This document shows positions 5,275-5,454 of a stretch of 5,454 nt of DNA, one piece after another. The notes under the pieces were generated by a model. That model saw only the letters and a program-made list of their open reading frames with translations, ran no database searches and was not told where the DNA came from. How positions within the stretch are numbered: the first letter of the stretch is position 1; each line of letters opens with the position of its first letter. This stretch comes from Euryarchaeota archaeon UBA52 (GTDB lineage Archaea; Thermoplasmatota; Poseidoniia; Poseidoniales; Thalassarchaeaceae). The DNA is taken from assembly GCA_002505455.1 (NCBI GenBank), contig DAVB01000039.1, forward strand, positions 6,023 through 11,476, given 5' to 3'. The translations under genes were made by a program, and so were the position numbers.

Positions 5275-5454
5275 TCAGAGATTGTGATCTAAGGACATCA
5301 GCTCCGACTGACCCGCGTCGATTATGCAGATGGAGCTGATTGCGAATGGCTTGGCGCATGCGGATCCGAGTTCCCTGTTCACCATCTGGAGCCTGTGAAC
5401 GGGTATGTTCGGGTGATTGGATGCGAGGACGTCTACGTGCTCCTGCGGGCAGTT
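5275..5454 (-). CDS. rpl30e: 50S ribosomal protein L30e, C-terminal part (N-terminus beyond right edge)
   Basis: The last 59 residues are in the window, then TGA at 5277-5275. The recognisable L30e features, in order, are: NCPQE near the visible start (family: AsNaPpe); the NIPVH strand; RELGSACAKPF (family: vELGtaCGkPF); and the closing strand ISSICIIDAGQSEL (family: vsvlaIiDpGdSdIl). L30e is an L7Ae-fold, RNA-binding protein of the archaeal and eukaryotic large ribosomal subunit, about 100 aa long, so roughly 40 residues are missing to the right. In many archaea the gene lies between the RNA polymerase A'' gene and nusA; here the next gene downstream is the unrecognised 296-aa protein instead. 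The C-terminal extension after the conserved end is short (MSLDHNL). Confidence 0.88.
   Translation of the reverse strand, partial: NCPQEHVDVLASNHPNIPVHRLQMVNRELGSACAKPFAISSICIIDAGQSELMSLDHNL

Noticed and set aside
5039..5359. Minus-strand 106-aa frame spanning the L30e end and the start of the 296-aa gene
   Set aside because: It overlaps both better-supported genes out of frame. Its start lies inside the L30e coding sequence, whose ELGSACAKPF motif is convincing.
1..5454. CRISPR array, insertion sequence, integron or prophage signs
   Set aside because: I see no regularly spaced repeats, terminal inverted repeats, transposase/integrase motifs or phage genes. The repeats found are short pairs inside coding sequence.

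Overview
The window looks archaeal, most likely a marine planktonic Thermoplasmatota (Marine Group II/III-type) genome. The supports are: a partial ribosomal protein L30e, which bacteria lack as a standard 50S component; TATA-box-like elements about 25-30 nt upstream of start codons, consistent with (near-)leaderless transcription; three large coiled-coil proteins with the signatures of the archaeal COG1340 family; and a secreted, single-pass membrane protein with CARDB-like beta domains and a cytoplasmic zinc ribbon. The lineage call is inference. The archaeal call is better supported.

Layout. (1) Positions 1-1602, minus strand: one uninterrupted frame of 534 codons that starts at a GTG and leaves the window at the left edge. 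It encodes a signal peptide, beta-rich ectodomains, one transmembrane helix and a C-terminal CxxC...CxxC zinc ribbon. It has a GTG start and no stop in the window, so it is easily overlooked. (2) 1603-1682: an 80-bp divergent intergenic region with a TTTAAG element. (3) 1683-4344, plus strand: three consecutive coiled-coil genes of 279, 292 and 299 aa. The first two overlap by 4 nt (ATGA). The third has a short spacer and its own TATA box. They share family signatures and look like diverged paralogs. (4) 4347-5237, minus strand: a 296-aa protein I do not recognise, convergent with the third coiled-coil gene, with only 2 bp between the stop codons. (5) 5275-5454, minus strand: the C-terminal 59 residues of ribosomal protein L30e, entering from the right edge, 37 nt upstream of the unknown gene.

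How the parts may work together. The coiled-coil trio is the most distinctive content. None of the three has a visible nucleotide-binding motif, so they are more likely structural or scaffolding proteins than SMC-type ATPases. The ATGA coupling of the first two suggests balanced production and perhaps a hetero-oligomer, with the third able to be regulated separately. The second and third share a C-terminal 27-residue module. The first and second carry basic tails that could contact nucleic acid. No function is established for any of them from this sequence. The L30e/unknown pair may be one transcription unit; the usual archaeal downstream neighbour of L30e (nusA) is not there.
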